Made by a program: the position numbers and the translations under genes. The notes beneath the pieces are model-generated. The model saw only the letters and a list, made by a program, of their open reading frames with translations. It ran no database searches and was not told the origin of the DNA. 64,000 nt of DNA from an uncultured Erysipelotrichaceae bacterium (GTDB taxonomy: Bacteria; Bacillota_I; Bacilli_A; Erysipelotrichales; Coprobacillaceae): NCBI GenBank assembly GCA_900538465.1, contig UPXV01000003.1, positions 1-64,000 of the forward strand. The letters run 5' to 3'. Positions 60,992 to 64,000 of the stretch are shown in pieces (positions within the stretch are counted from its first letter, which is position 1; the number at the start of each line of letters is the position of its first letter).

Positions 60992-61186
60992 ATGCCAAAA
61001 ATGAAATCTCACAGTGGTCTTAAAAAACGTTTAAAAAGAACAGGTTCAGGTAAATTAAAACGTGGACATGCGTATGTTTCACATTTATCTCATAACAAGA
61101 CTCATAAACAAAAGAAACACTTAGCAAAAGCAACTTTAGTACACCCTTCAGATATGAAGAGAATCAAATCTAGATTACAAGGGTAA
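60992..61186 (+). CDS. rpmI: 50S ribosomal protein L35
   Basis: A 64-residue basic ribosomal protein; MPKMKSHSGLKKRLKRTGSG and the HLSHNKTHKQKKHL segment are diagnostic. CAGGAGG lies 9 bases ahead. Second gene of infC-rpmI-rplT. Confidence 0.97.
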   Translation: MPKMKSHSGLKKRLKRTGSGKLKRGHAYVSHLSHNKTHKQKKHLAKATLVHPSDMKRIKSRLQG

Positions 61187-61206
61187 AACAATAGGAGGAA
61201 AGAAAT

Positions 61207-61566
61207 ATGGCAAGAGTTAAAGGTGGATATACAACTAGACGTAGAAGAAAGAAAATCTTAAAGTTAGCCAAAGGATATTTTGGTTCTAAGCATACTTTAT
61301 ACAAAACAGCTCATGAACAAGTCATGAACTCATTAGAATATGCATATAGAGATAGAAGAAATTTAAAACGTGAAATGAGAAAATTATGGATTGCACGTAT
61401 TAACGCTGCAGCAAGAATGAATGACATTTCATATTCTCAATTAATGCATGGTTTAAAATTAGCTAATGTTGAAATCAACAGAAAAATGTTATCTGAAATT
61501 GCAATTGCTGATCCAAAAGGATTCACTGCAATCGTAGATACAGCTAAAAAAGCTTTAGCAAAATAA
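61207..61566 (+). CDS. rplT: 50S ribosomal protein L20
   Basis: A 119-residue basic protein essential for early 50S assembly; MARVKGGYTTRRRRKKILKL and YAYRDRRNLKREMRKLWI are diagnostic. In Firmicutes it represses the operon by binding the leader; the attenuator at 60383-60408 fits. AGGAGG lies 8 bases ahead. Confidence 0.97.
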   Translation: MARVKGGYTTRRRRKKILKLAKGYFGSKHTLYKTAHEQVMNSLEYAYRDRRNLKREMRKLWIARINAAARMNDISYSQLMHGLKLANVEINRKMLSEIAIADPKGFTAIVDTAKKALAK

Positions 61567-61573
61567 CATTCAT

Positions 61574-61597
61574 AGAGGCATATGCCTCTTTTTTTAT
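61574..61597 (+). terminator. Terminator of the infC operon
   Basis: AGAGGCAT/ATGCCTCT palindrome followed by a T-run. Confidence 0.9.
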
Positions 61598-61600
61598 ACA

Positions 61601-61628
61601 AAAAAAGATATCAGTGAAGATATCTTTT
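61601..61628 (-). terminator. Terminator of the 56-residue minus-strand gene
   Basis: Minus-strand AAAAGATATC-TTCACT-GATATC followed by a T-run. Confidence 0.8.
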
Positions 61629-61629
61629 A

Positions 61630-61800
61630 TTAATCATTACTTAATTTTTCAATATTATTAATTGCTTTTTGAAGATCTTCTAAGATTTCTCCAATTAATG
61701 GTTTATCTTGTTCATGTGTATCCTTAAATATAAAAAGATTATTCACAGCAACCATAATAGAATCAATCATTTCATCTTTTTCACCTTTGTATCTTGGCAT
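61630..61800 (-). CDS. Small hypothetical protein, 56 residues
   Basis: Not recognised. Starts MPRYKGEKDEM, is acidic and largely helical, and ends KLSND; no membrane segment. The gene has an AAGGAG site, a fully consensus promoter (TTGACA-N17-TATAAT) and its own terminator, so it is probably strongly expressed when not repressed. A 19-bp operator-like palindrome overlaps its -35, next to the small HTH regulator gene at 61926-62141. Confidence 0.7.
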   Translation of the reverse strand: MPRYKGEKDEMIDSIMVAVNNLFIFKDTHEQDKPLIGEILEDLQKAINNIEKLSND

Positions 61801-61830
61801 AACTTTTTCTCCTTACATATAATATTGTCT

Positions 61831-61894
61831 TGTCTAAGACAGCGAATATTATAAAACAGAGTTCAAACAATGTCAATATAAGGACTCCCTATAT
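61831..61894 (-). promoter_or_regulatory. Consensus promoter with two palindromes
   Basis: Minus-strand TTGACA (61871-61876), 17-base spacer, TATAAT (61848-61853). The palindrome at 61876-61894 (centre GACTC) borders the -35, and TGTCT-A-AGACA (61831-61841) covers the expected start site. Confidence 0.75.
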
Positions 61895-61925
61895 TGTTAG
61901 TGGTAAATAAAAATAAACAGATTCG

Positions 61926-62141
61926 TCATTTTTTATAAACAATTAATTCACCAATCTCAACTTCTAAGTAAAAACAGAGTTTAGCAAGCAAATTTGCATC
62001 AATATATGAAAATTCATTACGACAGTATTTATTGAAATTTGTTCGTGGTAAATTCAAATCTTTACAAATTTGATTTTTACTAATGCCTTTTTGATCTAAT
62101 ATCTCTACAATTCTTAATTCAATATGACCATAATTATCCAC
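61926..62141 (-). CDS. Small Cro/C1-type HTH regulator (copy 1)
   Basis: A 71-residue DNA-binding protein: a helix-turn-helix of the Xre/Cro type occupies nearly all of it (IVEILDQKGISKNQICKDLN; LPRTNFNKYCRN; AKLCFYLEVEIGELI). Paralogous to the gene at 62302-62523, sharing ISKNQICKDLNL and NFNKYC. GTG 62141 is chosen because AGAGGTGA lies 5 bases ahead; a TATAAT (62160-62165) is a likely -10. Probably regulates the convergently placed small gene through the palindrome at 61876-61894. Confidence 0.8.
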   Translation of the reverse strand: MDNYGHIELRIVEILDQKGISKNQICKDLNLPRTNFNKYCRNEFSYIDANLLAKLCFYLEVEIGELIVYKK

Positions 62142-62169
62142 TATTATCACCTCTGTTCTATTATAAATG

Positions 62170-62221
62170 ATGAGGCACAATTTTATAATTGACGATATTG
62201 AGCCTAACTATACTTTGCCTC
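62170..62221. promoter_or_regulatory. Widely spaced TGAGGCA inverted repeat upstream of HTH copy 1
   Basis: TGAGGCA (62170-62176) and TGCCTCA (62215-62221) face each other 38 bases apart just beyond the likely -10. Could be two operator half-sites or a chance pair. Confidence 0.3.
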
Positions 62222-62276
62222 ATTATATTTACATTCCTATAGCTTTGTAGTATGATATATTAAGATATTTTAATAA

Positions 62277-62303
62277 AATAAAAAAAGGATTGAATCCTTT
62301 TTT
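62277..62303 (-). terminator. Terminator of HTH copy 2
   Basis: GGAT-TGA-ATCC flanked by A-runs on the left and T-runs on the right, working in the minus direction. Confidence 0.75.
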
Positions 62304-62523
62304 AATCGTGGGGTGGCGTGTACGTTATTAATTCATCAATTGTTATATCTAAATAATAGATGAGTTTTGCAATAAAATCTGCATCAATTCTTTGAAAAGC
62401 ATTCTTACAATATTTGTTAAAATTATAACGACTGAGATTTAAGTCTTTACAAATTTGATTTTTACTTATTTTTTTATCTTTAAGAATCTTTTCAATATTC
62501 ATGGTTATCGTTCCATATTGCAT
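62302..62523 (-). CDS. Small Cro/C1-type HTH regulator (copy 2)
   Basis: A 73-residue paralogue of the gene at 61926-62141: ILKDKKISKNQICKDLNLSR, YNFNKYCKNAFQRIDADFI and KLIYYLDITIDELITY align along the whole length. ATG 62523 follows AAAGGGATGATG; longer frames are in the leader. A TATAAT (62549-62554) is the likely -10, and the palindrome at 62584-62602 lies upstream of its -35 region. Divergent from the 110-residue gene at 62649. Confidence 0.8.
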   Translation of the reverse strand: MQYGTITMNIEKILKDKKISKNQICKDLNLSRYNFNKYCKNAFQRIDADFIAKLIYYLDITIDELITYTPPHD

Positions 62524-62583
62524 AATCATCATCCCTTTACTTATTTCTATTATAAATAAAAATGAAAGTATACGTAACTGTCT

Positions 62584-62602
62584 ATATAGAGACTCTCTAT
62601 AT
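62584..62602. promoter_or_regulatory. Perfect 9-bp-arm palindrome between HTH copy 2 and the divergent gene
   Basis: ATATAGAGA-C-TCTCTATAT. It matches the palindrome at 61876-61894 at 16 of 19 positions, so both are probably sites for the paralogous HTH proteins. Confidence 0.7.
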
Positions 62603-62648
62603 GCCAACCCCTATTCAAAATATCATGAATAAAGAGGAGGAAGAATAA

Positions 62649-62981
62649 ATGTTAACAATTTTAGATGATTTATTTGAAGCTTTCGTTGAGATTGTAGAAA
62701 AGAAAATATATAACGATGAAGAATACATTGCGTCTGAAAATCAAATGCATGAAATGTATGATTATCTCAGTGAAAATTCTACTTTATCAAAACAAGAGGT
62801 CATTCATGTCTTGGAAAGTGTGGATAATATTTATAGGGACTGGGCTGAAAACTTTGTCACTATGAATTTAAAATACTTTTTTTTAAATGGTATTGATATT
62901 GGCCTCAATATAGATAAAGAGCGCGATCCTAAAATAGCGGAAATGATTAGCCAATATTATCATGACAAAGAGGAAATGTAG
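62649..62981 (+). CDS. Hypothetical helical protein, possibly DUF6809-like
   Basis: A 110-residue soluble, acidic, all-helical protein. The pattern of a short N-terminal helix, a two-helix hairpin and a C-terminal aromatic/Gly segment (YFFLNGIDIGLNI) resembles the DUF6809 group of Firmicute accessory genes; this is only a tentative match. GAGGAGGAAG precedes the ATG. Divergent from HTH copy 2 across the shared palindrome. Confidence 0.55.
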   Translation: MLTILDDLFEAFVEIVEKKIYNDEEYIASENQMHEMYDYLSENSTLSKQEVIHVLESVDNIYRDWAENFVTMNLKYFFLNGIDIGLNIDKERDPKIAEMISQYYHDKEEM

Positions 62982-63066
62982 AAAACATTTCTTTTCTTTT
63001 GGAAAGATTGACAGTTTTTAAAAATCATTCTATACTTTAAGAAGTGATGTTTGAAAGGAGATTAAA

Positions 63067-63477
63067 ATGGATAATGAATTATTGGTAGAACTTTACAAAG
63101 TTTCAAGTGCAATGATATCTTCATTGAATAATCAATTAAGACCTTATCGTTTAACCTTTCAACAATTTTTAATTCTTGATTATTTAAGTAGAAAAGAAGA
63201 TACGGTCATTGGAAAAGATATTTGTCAATACTTAGGGATATCACATCCAACATCAGTAGGTCTAATGACAAGAATGAGAGGCAAAGGTTTTATTACAATG
63301 GAAATTTCAGAAAGTGATCGTCGTCAGACAGAAATTGCTTTAACTGGTGAAGGATATGATGTTTTAAAAGAAACACAAATTCTTGTTAAAGACATAGAAA
63401 AGAAAATGAGTGAGCAATTACAGTCAAAGTCAATATTTTTAGAAGAATTAAAGTTTATGAAAGAAAATATAAAATAA
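63067..63477 (+). CDS. MarR-family transcriptional regulator
   Basis: Winged-helix regulator of 136 residues: LTFQQFLILDYL, recognition helix region HPTSVGLMTRMRGKGFI and wing SESDRRQTEIALTGEG are typical MarR. Good ribosome site (AAAGGAG). It lies 11 bases before an ABC-type permease gene and probably controls that transporter. Confidence 0.9.
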   Translation: MDNELLVELYKVSSAMISSLNNQLRPYRLTFQQFLILDYLSRKEDTVIGKDICQYLGISHPTSVGLMTRMRGKGFITMEISESDRRQTEIALTGEGYDVLKETQILVKDIEKKMSEQLQSKSIFLEELKFMKENIK

Positions 63478-63488
63478 GAGGGAGAAAA

Positions 63489-64000
63489 ATGGGACATTTT
63501 CAATTTTCAATTCATATGTTAAAAAAAGAATATCAAAAGAGTTTAGTCTATACTTTGACTTTATGTTTAACAATAGCGATTACTTTTTTATTTTTTAATA
63601 TTATTGATAATACATATTTATTGGCAAATGAAATAGGGAATCAATCATATGGACAAATCCCTTTTTCATCAACGTTATCATTTATTATTATTGTCTTTTG
63701 TGCATTTATGATTATATTTGCTAATAATTTTTATATTTCTAGAAAGACCAAAGAAATAGCAATTATGACAATGTCAGGATCAAGTTTTTTACAAATCACA
63801 ATGTATTTATTTTATCAAAATATAATAATGACAGCAATTGCCTTTCCACTTGGAATAGGAATCGGTAGTTTATTATCAATGGGTGTTAATCAAATCATAT
63901 ATCAATATATGAATATGAGCGCTCCTTTCTTTTATGTACCTATTAAAGCAATAGGAGATACAATCATTTGTATTTTAGCAATTATCGGAGCACAACTCCT
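63489..64000 (+). CDS. FtsX/BceB-like ABC transporter permease (truncated by window end)
   Basis: Open to the window edge; 170 residues visible. A basic N-terminus is followed by a first helix (about 20-40) and further helices around 63-85 and 105-130. The cytoplasmic loop FYISRKTKEIAIMTMSGSS is the FtsX-family signature. Such permeases in Firmicutes export peptides or resist antimicrobial peptides with a separate ATPase, which would lie beyond the window. GAGGGAG precedes ATG 63489. Confidence 0.8.
   Translation, partial: MGHFQFSIHMLKKEYQKSLVYTLTLCLTIAITFLFFNIIDNTYLLANEIGNQSYGQIPFSSTLSFIIIVFCAFMIIFANNFYISRKTKEIAIMTMSGSSFLQITMYLFYQNIIMTAIAFPLGIGIGSLLSMGVNQIIYQYMNMSAPFFYVPIKAIGDTIICILAIIGAQL

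Overview
The window is AT-rich, with Firmicute-type Shine-Dalgarno sites (GGAGG), sigma-A promoters and hairpin-plus-T terminators. The cdaA-cdaR-glmM cluster, an Rnf complex, AUU-initiated infC with an attenuated leader, and a ydcC-alr pair point to a low-G+C anaerobic Firmicute. By inference it is a gut Erysipelotrichia/Coprobacillaceae-type organism, possibly a spore former. There is no tRNA, rRNA, CRISPR array or intact insertion sequence, and no gene-free stretch exceeds 300 bases.

Left part (1-21.7 kb): a phosphotransacylase (pduL type); c-di-AMP synthesis and wall-precursor genes (cdaA-cdaR-glmM); a two-component system behind a perfect 16-bp inverted repeat; an Rrf2 regulator next to a flavoprotein-ferredoxin plus ABC importer of the quaternary-amine/ergothioneine type; an SPFH-NfeD membrane operon; two tandem thioredoxin-like lipoproteins with deoD and a HAD phosphatase; a GNAT-MazG fusion; ydcC-like plus alr; a PAS-GGDEF diguanylate cyclase with a consensus cre site on its -10; and a TetR regulator with a FucO-like alcohol dehydrogenase.

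Middle (21.7-38.8 kb): one giant surface-protein locus fills a quarter of the window. A 5,634-codon frame carries a signal peptide, a Gly-rich domain, a GLUG beta-helix, FIVAR-like helices, a repeated module of about 150 residues, a Pro-rich stalk and three C-terminal membrane helices. A single in-frame TAA at 23478-23480 splits it. The frame is otherwise open, so the lesion is either recent or tolerated.

Right part (38.8-64 kb): a glutamine-amidotransferase-like hydrolase; a CNNM/CorC-type membrane protein; a YihY protein; an RlmCD-like methyltransferase without its catalytic cysteine; a redox operon (disulfide oxidoreductase, thioredoxin, CcdA-TlpA fusion, HxlR); and an Rnf operon with three oddities (RnfD fused to two FMN-binding domains, a small Cys-rich membrane protein, and an RnfB lacking its ferredoxin domains). 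Then come csp, an M29 aminopeptidase, prfC, a P1B-type ATPase relic without catalytic motifs, glycerate kinase, a pseudouridine synthase, infC-rpmI-rplT, two paralogous small HTH regulators with a shared 19-bp operator-like palindrome, and a MarR regulator with an ABC permease that runs off the end.

The most notable themes are the interrupted giant adhesin, two apparent pseudoenzymes (RlmCD-like and P1B-ATPase-like), the unusual Rnf composition, and several well-formed palindromes next to regulators. Functions rest on motif recognition from translated sequence; no database search was possible.
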